From Aplectana chamaeleonis (Eukaryota > Nematoda > Chromadorea > Rhabditida > Cosmocercidae), in contig JAPDOI010000010.1 in assembly GCA_029168955.1 (NCBI GenBank), positions 3,371,001 through 3,435,000 on the forward strand: a DNA stretch of 64,000 nt. Direction: 5' to 3'. This document shows positions 19,796 to 31,071 of the stretch, piece after piece. The notes below the pieces were generated by a model. That model did not search any database and was not told where the DNA came from. It saw nothing but the letters and a program-made list of their open reading frames with translations. How positions within the stretch are numbered: the stretch's first letter is position 1; every line of letters begins with the position of its first letter. Both the position numbers and the translations under genes were made by a program.

Positions 19796-20699
19796 GTGGT
19801 ATACCTTTAGTACACGGGTTACGGTAGCTATACCGTACCCAATATTAGTGACAGCTCATGACCCCAGATTCCATATTGACAGCTCATGACCCTCGAGATT
19901 ACTCTCACCCAGGAGCTGGCCATCTTCTAATCGAGTGCTCAGCAACACTAGATGAATGCTCTCATTCATGATTTCTGGGAAAATTTTTAAAAAAATTTTC
20001 AAATTTTCAAAAACACGCAAAAAAGTCGCTCCAAAAACGTATCATAGCAAATGAGATGTGCTGAGTTCAATGAAATGATTCTTGAAGCGTGAAAATTTCA
20101 AATTCATTCCGAAATTGGAGAGGGAAATTTTCAAAAAAATTAAATCTCGAAAAAAAAATCTTATCCAAAAGAGATCCAAACAAATACATTGCTCTGAATC
20201 GATTGAATGTAAAGTAACAAAATGCAAAGTCCCATGTAACATGGAACGATTTTACATTGGCAAACGCTTCAAAATTAACTTTTAAATTTTCAAAAGCGTT
20301 CTTATGAGGATGGAATGCATAACCAGTTTAACTGAAAAGTAAAGGAAGTATGGTAGGAAACCTCCCCTCTCCAAAACATGTGCCCTATAAACGAGAGCAT
20401 GTCTAATGAATGCTAACGTGCTATCACTGGGGCGATGCCATTGGGGAAATCTGATGTGTGAAGTGATTACTGATGCTGCTACGACCTTATTACTATCCAC
20501 AAGGCGTTCGGCCCAAAAAGAGAGCGATAGGTCATCCAAAGGCCCTGGAGAATGCGTATATATACCCAATGGGGAAGGGTTGCTCATCATCAATCGTGTA
20601 TCCGTATCACCTTAACTTCTTGAACAACGTACCTATGGACTTCTATCTGCAGCCAAACTTATTGTTAGCTCGACAGGAGACAGGTTAGTTAGTCAACAT
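19796..20699. other. Spacer with a possible unassigned exon at 20473-20688
   Basis: A frame at 20473-20688 ends in ..LLARQETG just before CAG-GTTAGT, a plausible splice donor. GCGTATATATACCC lies inside the frame at about 20555. It could be a 5' exon of the MULE gene, with the satellite lying in its intron, but no domain or family is recognisable and two other frames are also open. AGCTCATGACCC occurs twice at 19853 and 19883. Confidence 0.3.
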
Positions 20700-22560
20700 A
20701 AATTTGCACTGTTCTTTTCTCCATGAATTTTCGACGGAATCGTTGATAACTCATTCTTTTACCAATTTATCCATTTTTTCGTGAATTTGTGAAATTTCGA
20801 GGAAAATTCCACGAAACCTCTACTCAATGAATTTTCGACAGAATCGTTGATAACTCATTCTTTTACCAATTTATCCATTTTTTCTTGAATTTGTGAAACT
20901 TCGAGGAAAACTCCACGAAACCTCTACTCTATGAATTTTCGACAGAATCGTTGATAACTCATTCTTGTACCAATTTATCCATTTTTTTCGTGAATTCATG
21001 AAATTTCGAGGAAATCTCCACGAAACCTCTACTCTATGAATTTTCGACAGAATCGTTGATAACTCATTCTTTTACCAATTTATCCATTTTTTTCGTGAAT
21101 TTGTGAAATTTCGAGGAAAACTCCACGAAACCTCTACTCAATGAATTTTCGACGGAATCGTTGATAACTCATTCTTTTACCAATTTATCCATTTTTTTCG
21201 TGAATTCATGAAATTTCAAGGAAAACTCCACGAAACCTCTACTCTATGAATTTTCGACAGAATCGTTGATAACTCATTCGTTTACCAATTTATCCATGTT
21301 TTCGTGAATTTGTGAAATTTCAAGGAAAACTCCACGAAACCTCTACTCTATGAATTTTCGACAGAATCGTTGATAACTCATTCGTTTACCAATTTATCCA
21401 TGTTTTCGTGAATTTGTGAAATTTCAAGGAAAACTCCACGAAACCTCTACTCTATGAATTTTCGACAGAATCGCTGATAACTCATTCGTTTACCAATTTA
21501 TCCATGTTTTCGTGAATTTGTGAAATTTCAAGGAAAACTCCACGAAACCTCTACTCTATGAATTTTCGACAGAATCGTTGATAACTCATTCGTTTACCAA
21601 TTTATCCATGTTTTCGTGAATTTGTGAAATTTCAAGGAAAACTCCACGAAACCTCTACTCTATGAATTTTCGACAGAATCGCTGATAACTCATTCGTTTA
21701 CCAATTTATCCATGTTTTCGTGAATTTGTGAAATTTCAAGGAAAACTCCACGAAACCTCTACTCTATGAATTTTCGACAGAATCGCTGATAACTCATTCG
21801 TTTACCAATTTATCCATGTTTTCGTGAATTTGTGAAATTTCAAGGAAAACTCCACGAAACCTCTACTCTATGAATTTTCGACAGAATCGTTGATAACTCA
21901 TTCGTTTACCAATTTATCCATGTTTTCGTGAATTTGTGAAATTTCAAGGAAAACTCCACGAAACCTCTACTCTATGAATTTTCGACAGAATCGCTGATAA
22001 CTCATTCGTTTACCAATTTATCCATGTTTTCGTGAATTTGTGAAATTTCAAGGAAAACTCCACGAAACCTCTACTCAATGAATTTTCGACGAAAACGTTG
22101 ATAACTCATTCTTTTACCAATTTATCCATTTTTTCGTGAATTTGTGAAATTTCAAGGAAAACTCCACGAAACCTCTACTCAATGAATTTTCGACGAAAAC
22201 GTTGATAACTCATTCTTTTACCAATTTATCCATGTTTTCGTGAATTTGTGAAATTTCAAGGAAAACTCCACGAAACCTCTACTCAATGAATTTTCGACGA
22301 AAACGTTGATAACTCATTCTTTTACCAATTTATCCATGTTTTCGTGAATTTGTGAATTTTCAAGGAAAACTCCACGAAACCTCTACTCAATGAATTTTCG
22401 ACGAAAACGTTGATAACTCATTCTTTTACCAATTTATCCATGTTTTCGTGAATTTGTGAAATTTCAAGGAAAACTCCACGAAACCTCTACTCAATGAATT
22501 TTCGACGGAATCGTTGATAACTCATTCTTTTACCAATTTATCCATTTTTTCGTGAATTTG
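20700..22560. repeat. 104-bp tandem satellite, about 18 units
   Basis: The word ATGAATTTTCGACRG recurs every 104 bases (for example 20724, 20828, 21247, 21351, 21455), and each unit also carries GATAACTCATTC, CCAATTTATCCAT and CTCCACGAAACC. Units fall into blocks: edge units have GACGGAATCG or GACGAAAACG, and middle units have GACAGAATCG with TTCGTTTACC. Middle units are nearly identical, suggesting recent expansion or gene conversion. It ends abruptly at 22560 in mid-unit, directly before the proline-rich open frame that leads into the MULE gene. Confidence 0.95.
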
Positions 22561-22791
22561 CCTTTCGTCCGCAACATACTCCTGCTTTACCTCTTTCCCC
22601 TGGACCACCGATTCTTTCGCCGGCTGTTACTCCGGGACCACCTATTATTTCCCCGCAGGTTCCCCCCCGGGCACAAATCCGACCCCAACCCCAAAATCGA
22701 CGTCGGCTCCCACGTCAACCTCAGACCCAACAAAACGCGGCCCGCATTTCAACTACACCCGTCCAAACCTTTCGAGGAGAAAGAGTATTGA
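22561..22791 (+). other. Proline-rich open frame, possible 5' exon of the MULE gene
   Basis: In the frame that includes 22563 the DNA encodes a low-complexity, Pro/Gln/Arg-rich segment (ALPLSPGPPILSPAVTPGPP), ending before GTAAGA at 22792. Joining to the finger exon would need an acceptor at 22865 (AAAG), which is weak. Confidence 0.35.
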
Positions 22792-22849
22792 GTAAGATGG
22801 GCACACGAGCAGCCATTGTGTACAACATACTAGGTATAGTACACTCCAG

Positions 22850-24923
22850 GAGTGTGAGATCAAAGGAATACATAACACTTGTTCAGGAAGTAGGATGGTC
22901 TATTCCTTCAAATTCCAACGCTCTACAAAGAATTGGGAGGTCTACCGTTGTACGAAATGTCAGCAAAAGGGAGCCTATGTCGCAGTTAAGGTGGGTCTAC
23001 CGTAAAACAATTGTACTGAACTGATTCCTTAACGTCAGTAGCTCAGGTTGTCGAAAACGATTTCATGGAAGACCCTTGCGAGCTGCCCCATCAATGCACA
23101 CCAGAAACGGAGGCGACATCCCAAGTAAAACGAATTGTTTTTGAAGTGAGAATTTCAAAACGCATATTTGTTTTCATTTTTTACATACCAATAAGAAATC
23201 ACATAAGTTACATTAATTTAGGATTTCCGCAGAATTCGCGAAGACGACAAATTCTCTCTAATGAAGCCTAAACAAGTCTGGCTTGAGAGGCTGAGGAATC
23301 TTCGGGAGGCGGATATGCAGGGTGACAATACATTCCTTAAACTTTTACTACGAAAGCATAAATTACCTACGTTCTGTTATGACGATGGACTGAAACAACA
23401 GATGGTTAGTGAATTTTTCAAATCTGGATACAGTAGCAGCAAAAGACAGTTTGCACGGTAATGATTCACTTCTCCTTAATCACTGCTGAGCTTTTTAATA
23501 ATTCTTTTTTGCAGAAACTTGGAGACCCACAAGGACAAGCGCGCAAGAATGGGATTCGTTCCTGAGGAACTCAGAGAGCTTTACGGGGGAGGTCGATTCC
23601 TCCACGAGTGCGACGACAGTTTCCACATTTACTATTCAGTGGAAACTGTTGAAAGTGCATGCAGGGTTGGTCTTCACTCCTTAGTTGCTGATGGAGTACA
23701 TACTCCTCAGCCTAAGGAGTTGGGACCACAATCTCAACTTTACTGCGTACACGGCGTCTGTGATGGAGGTTTCAACGTTCCCCTGATGTATGCTATTAGT
23801 GCTAAAAAAACAGAACTTATTTATTCTAGGATTTTTTCTCACCTAAAGCAGCACATGGATCGATTGCAGTACAGAGAGGAAGGCGAAGGAATGCGAATTA
23901 TTCTGGATTTTGAGAAAGCGGCCATTAAAGCGGCTCAAAAAATGTTCCCGAAATCAAAGGTACGCTATCTTGCAATTTTGTTCTTTCTCAAAGAACAAAA
24001 TAACACTCTAATGTTCAGGTTCAAGGCTGCGCCTTTCATTTGGCGCAGGCTTGGAACAGAAGAAGAGACCGCGAAGGCCTTCGATCTTTTACGCAAGGTG
24101 AACTGATTGCGGCGATTCATAGTATTTGCCGTTGAGTAAAATTGAAATAAAATACAGGAAAAACAAGGGATCCGGAGATAACCGAGTGGTGGGAAATTAT
24201 AGAAGGCGTGGTTTTTCTACCAGAGAGACTGAGATGCACGCTAAAGGCCTTAAAAGTTCCACCAGTGAATGAAACCCATGCTGCGTTTCATCTTTGCAAC
24301 AACTTTCTCAAGTGAGCTTACTCATTCTACACACCATACTTATCTAATATCTTAATTTGTAGATATTTGCATGCCTCGTGGCTGACTGGACCATTCAAGG
24401 ATTTATGGTGCAAGTGGGATGTGGACACGCTTCGCACAAGTAACGCGGCAGAAGCGTTCCACAGGTTTGAAAAAAAAGTAATTCTGGAATCCCATTTTCT
24501 TATTATTTGGTCACGTAACCCATCAATTTCAGCAACTGAAACAGCTTCTTCGCTGCGATCACCCCCAACTGGCAGTGTTGATAAAGGCGCTCAAAGATTT
24601 GGATCTCGAGGCCCATTGTACACTGCAACGGAAATTTAACGTGAGCAGGAATTCAAATCTAACCCCAAGCAACGATAATTTTGCATTTTTATAGATACCT
24701 GATGAAGCCAAAAAACTGAGAAGGCGGGATGCGGAGCGAAGACAAAAGATAGTAGACCACATGAACAGGTAAATGCTTAATGCTTTCTGCCATATGGAAA
24801 CCCTCTTGTAGATCAGTTCATTTCAGGTTCAAAGCCAGATACTATAGGAGGGGGGTTAGTGATAGTGAAGTCCAGCAGTACTGCCGCAAAATGTCACGCT
24901 TTTTGACGGGAAGAACTATTTAG
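22850..24923 (+). CDS. MULE-type transposase with FLYWCH-like finger, intron-containing, apparently intact
   Basis: Spliced from exons 22850(or 22866)-22990, 23047-23145, 23222-23457, 23515-23959, 24019-24097, 24158-24311, 24363-24477, 24533-24640, 24695-24768 and 24827-24923. All introns are GT-AG, 51-76 bp, and phases match throughout, giving about 515 codons and a TAG at 24921. Exon 1 has a FLYWCH-like finger (MVYSFKFQ, NWEVYRCTKC). Exon 4 has SLVADGVHTPQP and GMRIILDFEKAAIKAA (two catalytic Asp regions). Exon 5 has VQGCAFHLAQAWNRR-x-x-x-GL, the C-x2-H motif of MULE transposases. Exon 7 has RTSNAAEAFH with the likely catalytic Glu. The true start is unresolved: a proline-rich frame (22563-22791) may be an earlier exon. 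Could be an active transposase or a domesticated one. Confidence 0.75.
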
Positions 24924-25955
24924 TGGTAATCAGATAGGCCGTAGAATTGACAATTTCCGAATTTTTCCGATGAGTTTTGTAGAGTTGAATTCTGTACATT
25001 CCAGATTTTTCGCATGACTTTTTTAATAGTTCAACCTAATTTTTTGATTTCTATGATATTCTGTGATATTTTGTACAGTGTATAGCACACGTCTTGATTT
25101 CTGTTACATTTTGTACATAGTAGCACATATCTTATAGACTTCTGTTGAATTGTGTACATAGCATAATCCAATTTAATCGAGATTCTGACTAAAATTTTGT
25201 ACGTAGTGAACGATATAGGATCTTGACCTTCGCTTAACCTAATAATTTAAATAATGTAATGAATGTAATGTAATAATTTTAATTTGCATGTAATACACCC
25301 TAATAATGAAATAATCTGCATGTAATAATGTGCATGTAAATTTAATAAATTCCATGTAATAAATACTTAAACTTGTGCAATTTACCTTTCACCTCGGTGG
25401 AGACCTAGAATACCTAATTAAAATTAAAGTGCGTTGAAACAGAGCGTCGCTAGAGTTTTAAAACCATTACAGATAGATTAAGCTTCAAAAACTACCCCAG
25501 ATTCCTACTTCCTATGAAATTCTAGCCCATTTTGCTAGAATTGGCCGCGAGCCAAGAAGAGGGGCCGTCACTGTTCAAATTTGGTCGATAATGCGGATAG
25601 CACAGCCACATGACCCCGTTTGGGTCACTGGCACGGGAAGAGAGGGGATACCATACTCGCTCGGGTGTCAATAACACAAACTACAGTATCCTACAGTATT
25701 ACTGACAGCTGCCTTGCTGACAGCCGCTAGCAGGTGTACTCAAAGTCTCCCGTCCGCCGCGCCGTGGTGGGGTGATAAGTGACCGTGGACGCTCAAAATC
25801 GTGGGTTTATATACTAAATTAGCCGTGGAGCACGAAAACTGCTTTTTTCTGCTACTGTTGTGGAGACCGGAGTGTGTGGGTGAATCTGCAGCCAATCAAC
25901 ACAGGTCGTCGGAGATAAGTACTGAACTTGTCCGAATCCTTACTCATGACACGTC
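24924..25955. other. 3' flank of the MULE gene, AT-rich; R1-like tail at 25740-25790
   Basis: The segment 25010-25400 is rich in TGTACATAGT and TAATAAT words, possibly the element's 3' region. AATAAA-type signals occur at 25341 and 25359. GTGGGGTGATAAGTGACCG at 25768 matches the tail of R1 near 3122. No matching TIR for the transposase gene could be seen. Confidence 0.4.
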
Positions 25956-25959
25956 ATCG

Positions 25960-26290
25960 ATCGATAATCAATATTATCGATTTTCGCACCTTTTGCACAA
26001 AATGCGGCTAGGAGTGGTGATTGCTGATGGAATTGGTTTTCTTGGTTGGAGAATTTTGCTCATCAGACATTATCGATAAATACCAATCAATAATATTGAT
26101 TTCTTCGCCTGTAGCACAAAATGCCGCAATTATTTTTTATTGTTGATGGCTCCAAGTCACTTGTTTGGGAAATTCTTCTCATTATGCAAGATCAAATATT
26201 AAATTAGATTTTCTTCAATTATCGATAATATTGAGTTCTCACATAATGCACAAAATGCGGCAATGAGTGGTATTTTCCAATGTTTTGGGT
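25960..26290. repeat. Three degenerate tandem units with GCACAAAATGC
   Basis: GCACAAAATGC-type words occur near 25995, 26113 and 26248, each preceded by ATCGATAATATTGA-type palindromic DNA and followed by a GTTGATGG/GCTGATGG-like word. Period about 118-135 bases, poorly conserved. Confidence 0.55.
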
Positions 26291-26637
26291 CATAAGTTTT
26301 AAAAGTTGTTTTCATATGACAATATTTATTTATTTATTGTACGCCGTTGCCAACGTGCTCAAAAATCACAAAGCAGTAAGTTAGACACATGCAAACGAAT
26401 ACAAAAACACAAGTAAAAACTTGGCGCAACGCTTCAACAGCTGACCACAAGACCACTGATATGATTAGAGAATAATCGAATATGCGGCACAAGCTAAAGT
26501 CAGGAGCTTTTAAAGGTTGTGGGGGCATCAAGGAAAAAAATCGTCTGTTAGATGTTTCATAATTCCAAAATGGAAATCGTTGAGCAAAATTCAAGTTAGA
26601 AAGGGAACCTTCGGGAAAAATATGTGAAATTTCTTAA

Positions 26638-27124
26638 AATTTAGCTTCCTGGCAAAAGTAACGATTTGGTAATGGTGAAAAAAGCTTCAAAAATATCTTA
26701 AAGAATGATTTGGAGTAAAATGGCCTGGCAATATAAAAAAGCTAGGAAATAAAGTGAAATAACCAAAAATGCGATTTGGTGGTCGATCATTTCACAAGCT
26801 TCTCCCTTAAACTTATCAAAACGAAATCAAGCGCGCAACGGAAACATTAGGCCATTTTTGAAAGCTGTAATAAGGGAATCAGCATAGGTCAAGCTAGGCG
26901 AACTCCATTCCATATCCTGCTTGATTTCGTTTTGATAAGTTTAACGAAGGAGCTTGTGAAATGTTCAACCACAAAATCGCATTTTTGGTTATTTCACTTT
27001 ATTTCCTAGCTTTTTTATATTGCCAGGCCATTTTGCGCCAAATCATTTTTTAAGATATTTCAAGATATTTTTGAAGCTTTTTTCACCATTACCAAATCGT
27101 TACTTTTGCCAGGAAGCTAAATTT
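26638..27124. mobile_element. Foldback / MITE with about 195-bp inverted arms
   Basis: 26638-26835 is nearly the exact reverse complement of 26924-27124 (ends TTTAGCTTCCTGGCAAAAGT and its inverse), around a loop of about 90 bp. Arms differ only by a few substitutions and short indels. No coding capacity. The transcript would form a long hairpin. Confidence 0.85.
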
Positions 27125-27505
27125 AAAGAAATAGGCAATATACATTCAGAAGCGCATTTCATTATCTACCAAACACTCCTTGTACATTTCCGTGAAAACC
27201 AATGGTGTTCGAATTTAACATTCAAGTTCGAAGGGAAGTTTCAACACTGACTACACCATCTATCTCAACTTTTTCTTTCTAATTACCAAGAAACGACACA
27301 AACACTTGACAAAAAATGATGCTTGAATTATCATTCTGAAATGCGAAGCAGTTCCTGGGATGGATGATGACTACGCTCCAAAATGACCAACTGACATCTT
27401 TTTGTTCAATTTTTGTACCGTTTTTGGTGCATACACTGTGTTGAAAAAGGCCGCAGAAATTATGCGGCAACCAATAGATCGCGTACTCAGTGCTAAAACC
27501 ATGCA

Positions 27506-28065
27506 ATGAATTTGAATATGTGGACTCCGCTGAGTATCAGTTCATTCTCAGATGCCACCTCTTCTCTTTCCTCACACAGCAGGATAAAAGTGTGTCTCGA
27601 ATGTGTCAATGACTGGACTGAGTACATGGATGCTAAGAAGGGCTGTGATGTAGTATATTTTGATTTCGCCAAGGCGTTGGATCGGGTAGATCATGTTAAA
27701 TTGATTCACAAAATCACTAAACTGAAATTTCATCCCCTGGTTATAGCGTGGTTGAAGGGTTACCTCGAAAAACGAAGTTTTCAGGTGAAATAGGTTCTTG
27801 CTTCTCAACGGTCAGAGAAGCTAGCAGCGGAGTGCCACAAGGCGGAGTACTGTCTCCAATCCTATTTGCATTGTACACTGCCGAGCTCCCTACTATATTA
27901 GAGAGATGCGGAGTCAAATGCAAACAATTTGCAGATGATGTTAAGATTTATAGAATAATAGAAAGTCCTGCTGACCATATTGAGATGCAAACCGCTTTAG
28001 ACCAGATTTACAACTGGTCACTCAATTGGGAGCTAAACTCTGGTCCCGCCATAGTGACCTGTTGA
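27506..28065 (+). pseudogene. LINE-B1 reverse transcriptase, palm
   Basis: Contains CDVVYFDFAKALDRVDH (first catalytic Asp), LVIAWLKGYL, then, after a frameshift near 27785, SSGVPQGGVLSPILFALYT and CKQFADDVKIY (catalytic FADD). The MITE enters at 28036 and the last codons before the stop derive from it. Multiple frameshifts make it non-functional. Confidence 0.85.
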
Positions 28066-28199
28066 TTTCGATCAATATCAGCAGCGGAGCGGTGGGCCTC
28101 GGTGAAATATAACTAGTGATAAGGAGGTTCCGACGAAGAGGCCACCGCTCCGCGCTGTGATAATCGAAATCAACAGGTCATTACGGCGGGACCAGAGTT
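28036..28199. mobile_element. TA-MITE copy 1, 164 bp
   Basis: TA flanks on both sides, and ends AACTCTGGTCCCGCC and its inverse (one interior mismatch). Long internal pairing: TGACCTGTTGATTTCGAT against ATCGAAATCAACAGGTCA, with GGCGG/CCGCC interior. Copy 2 is at 39875-40037. The TA target fits Tc1/mariner-type transposition. Confidence 0.85.
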
Positions 28200-28912
28200 T
28201 ACCTTTAGCCCCTGAAAAGACTATTTATATGAAAATTGGAGTTCCAAGCTTTCCAAGTTTTTATAAACTTGCTGATCAAGCTTTGAATTCAGTGGATTCG
28301 GTTAGAGACCTAGGATTTCATTATGATAATAAACTGGATTTTATGAATCATTATAAGCATCTGAGTAACAAGGCTTTTTCGCGCACTTTCCTTATCTTTA
28401 AAGCGCTCTCAACGTGTGATAAAGATGTTCTTGTTAGAGCCTATAAAACTTACATTAGGCCAATCATGGAGAGTGGGTCATCGGTTTTTTCTCCACATAA
28501 AAAGAAAGACATTTCGTTGCTAGAGAGAACCCAAGAGAATTTCACACGCAAATTATTTGCAAGGGCTTTCCAGTTGCCTTACAGTAGCATACCCAATTCG
28601 AAGAACCGGAACAGGGAGTTGTTACTACACACATTAGAATCTCGGCGGAAGGTTTGTGATGTCGTCACTGTCGCTAAAATGTTATCAGGTATCATGAGAG
28701 ATTTTTCTAAATTTTACCATATAGTTCATTCTAGAACCAGAGGTGGTACAGAGAAAATTTCATATGCAATCCCAAAAAGTACCCTAAGGTCCTGCTCGTT
28801 TACTTGTAGGGCTGGGTCGCTTTTTGTTTCTTTTAGAGAAGGCGTATCCGCCGTTCGTTCCGGTGTGAGATCATTCAAACGTATTGCTCGAAAAAAGTTA
28901 CTGTGTTTTTAG
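28200..28912 (+). pseudogene. LINE-B1 RT thumb and C-terminal region
   Basis: Resumes as PLAPEKTIYMKIG, then VRDLGFHYDNKLDF, KAYKTYIRPIMESGSSVFSP-like, ENFTRKLFARA and SRRKVCDVV, the standard C-terminal blocks of CR1/Jockey-type LINE proteins. The stop is at 28910-28912. Confidence 0.8.
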
Positions 28913-29399
28913 CAGTAGGCTCGGTGGCGGGTTGGAGCTCATTATGTATCAGTGATTCATATTTGCGCTCAATCTGTGGGTTACTAATGTACTGTGTTTC
29001 TAACGTTTGCCTTATGCATCGTATTTCATAAATGTCGGCAAGAGGTGGTGGTCACAGCGGCGGTCAAGGCGGCTTGCCCACCAAGCGACGTGCGCTGTGA
29101 TCGCGCGCGTGAGAGAGAGTCGATGAGGTTCGAGACAGTGGACGAGCCGACGTTTCCTTTTTTCCCTGCTGGCGGTGGCGCCGTTTTCTGTGATAATAGT
29201 TGCCTAGGTTCATGTCATTGTGCATTTCTCTAATGTTCTGTTTTTTGCAATAGTTAATATTCTCATAAAGAAGTTTTATCATATTTTCTCATTTTTTGTC
29301 GTGAACCGTTAACCGGTGCATTATTTGGTTTGCGTGTCAAACTCTTTTGCTTGTGGACCGACCCCTTAAAACCACATAAATAAATAAATAAAGGGAGCT
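28913..29399 (+). other. LINE-B1 3' UTR with (AAAT)n tail
   Basis: Non-coding, GC-rich at 29040-29190, ending in an AAAT repeat that marks the retrotransposon 3' end. Confidence 0.6.
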
Positions 29400-29560
29400 T
29401 GTTTTCGAACAGGACAACGCGTCAGTCCTGGTGAGTGGCTGGGGCATGCTGGTAAGGTCCACAAAGGCGTGGATTGAGGAGAGTACGGTAAAGTGAATGA
29501 ACTGGTCAGCAAGTTTTCACGATCTTAGTCCAATGGAGAATGTCTGGGGTATGCTGGTAC

Positions 29561-29870
29561 CAGGGTACGGCGCGGGTGTGGACACCCACAGGGGGAGGTA
29601 AGCTGCGTAGGGATGGAGGGGGCCTGAGCTCAGCTGAGACAAAAAGAGAACTTTAAATTTTACCTCTTTCAGAATAGAGTATTCCTCCTCTTCAAATTTC
29701 ACACCAAAACCGGCCCAATCACCTTCCTGGGAGGGGGATCCGAGAAAATTGCCAAAAAGTTTGATTGAAAAACGTTTCTGGAGGGGGGGGGTCTGAGGAA
29801 ACCGCCTCAAACTTGTTCCTATAAGGGTCTGAGTAAATCTGGCCTTGTCCACACTTCGTGCCGTACCCTG
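29561..29870. mobile_element. hAT-type MITE, 310 bp
   Basis: Ends CAGGGTACGGCGCGGGTGTG and, inverted, CAGGGTACGGCACGAAGTGT. Flanks GCTGGTAC (29553-29560) and GCTGATAC (29871-29878) match 7 of 8. CAGGG termini with an 8-bp TSD are hallmarks of hAT elements. No transposase. Confidence 0.8.
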
Positions 29871-29939
29871 GCTGATACGTGACAATTATGGTTGAGCCCA
29901 GACGTACGCAAACGCTGAAGATATCAAAACAGCAAACAT

Positions 29940-30285
29940 CCGTTCCTGGGACCGCTTGGACGTTGGCTGCCTCCTGCCCCTGTTGACTAGAAATTTTTGT
30001 GAAAACTCAGAAAAATTACGATCCACAAATTACCCGAGATGGAAAATTTGCTATAGCTTTCTTGAGTGACGAATTTGTAGAAATTTCAAACTTGCGAGAA
30101 TAAGAGAAAAAGTTTAATTTTTTTCAGGTCTACCTAATTTTATATACCTTACCAGGCGGTTTGGAGAAAAATCCCATTCTCCTCCGAAAATTTTACCATC
30201 CCCTCAAATTTTATTTTTTTTTGAACATTTCCAGAATTTTTACAACCCCGTTGTGCCGGCTGGTAACGGTGCCCAACCATGTAAC
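29940..30285. mobile_element. Relic of a hAT-type MITE related to 48602-49022
   Basis: The right part (GGTTTGGAGA.., CCGAAAATTTTACCATCCCC, TTTTTACAACCCCGTTGTG, GGTGCCCAACC) matches the right half of the element at 48602-49022 in order. The left terminus (near GCCTCCTGCCCCTG) is degraded and no TSD was found. Confidence 0.45.
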
Positions 30286-30860
30286 CTTCCGCTAGCTGCG
30301 CAGTTTGGGATGATTGGGCTAGGGGGATGGCAGGACAACTTCGAATGTCATCTGGTAGAATCTATTCAGTTTTTCAAGATTTATTAGAGAAATACTTGAG
30401 ATACTTCCACGCTTATCGCTTGTTTCCCCATTTTTTTTACACGAAAAGGATAAGTGCTCGTCCACCCACCTTGTGAGCCACCCTAATGAGCTTGAACCTG
30501 ATGAAAAAATTCAAACTACATGCATAATAAAAATCAAACAAAAGGAAAAAAAAGAGATAGTTCAAAGCTGCACAAAAACACGTGCACAAAGAAAACTGAG
30601 CAACCTTTGTTTTTGTGCCTGCATCGTCGATTTGTAGGCTTGCGACCCATTGAGGAACGAGGATGGATCGATTAGTATCCTGCAAAAATATGTAACCATA
30701 AACAAGGAACGCCAATCTAGAAAAAAAACCATGGTAGAAGTAGCAGTCGAACAGAACATTAAGAGTACTTCAGAATTGATAATACCAAGAGATTAGGAGA
30801 TTCCTTGGCATGACATTAATTTCTAGGGGCTTCTTAGGCTTATGGTGGAACTGGTTTAAT
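30286..30860. other. Non-coding spacer
   Basis: No gene recognised. Open frames on the minus strand (30437-30759) lack domains. Confidence 0.5.
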
Positions 30861-30861
30861 G

Positions 30862-31071
30862 TCATTCATTCATTCAACGACTTTATTGTGGAAATAAAGA
30901 AACATACATATACACGTATGTGAATGAGATTCTTTGTTAAAGTAAAAAAAAAGATGCATAACAATGGCAGAAGTGAGAAGGGGACAAAATATTATTTTTT
31001 TTTTGCAGAGGAAATTTTTCTTTCTACAATTCGAATGACATCTTGTCTCAAGATACTTGAGGCCACCGCTT
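30862..31071 (-). mobile_element. SINE-like unit, copy 1, about 210 bp
   Basis: Nearly identical to 43748-43960, in the same orientation. Read on the minus strand, both copies start at GCGGTGGCCTCAAGTATC and end in TCGTTGAATGAATGAATG, a short tandem tail. A fixed 5' start in two copies argues against random 5' truncation of a LINE, although the first codons resemble an RT C-terminus. Confidence 0.65.

Larger units (their letters stand above)
27490..29399 (+). mobile_element. LINE-B copy 1, 5'-truncated
   Basis: Plus-strand RT and C-terminal region followed by a 3' UTR and a short (AAAT)n tail (CATAAATAAATAAATAAA at 29383). It is interrupted by a TA-flanked MITE at 28036-28199. Related LINEs occur at 36278, about 41262 and 45606. 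Confidence 0.8.

Noticed and set aside
20700..22560. CRISPR-like array
   Set aside because: Units are contiguous 104-bp repeats with no unique spacers, and the setting is eukaryotic.
24559..24762. Minus-strand frames opposite the MULE gene
   Set aside because: Shadows of the plus-strand exons, which have family motifs and consistent splice phases.
29040..29190. CpG-rich patch as a host promoter
   Set aside because: It lies in the 3' UTR of LINE-B1, before its AAAT tail, with no downstream gene.
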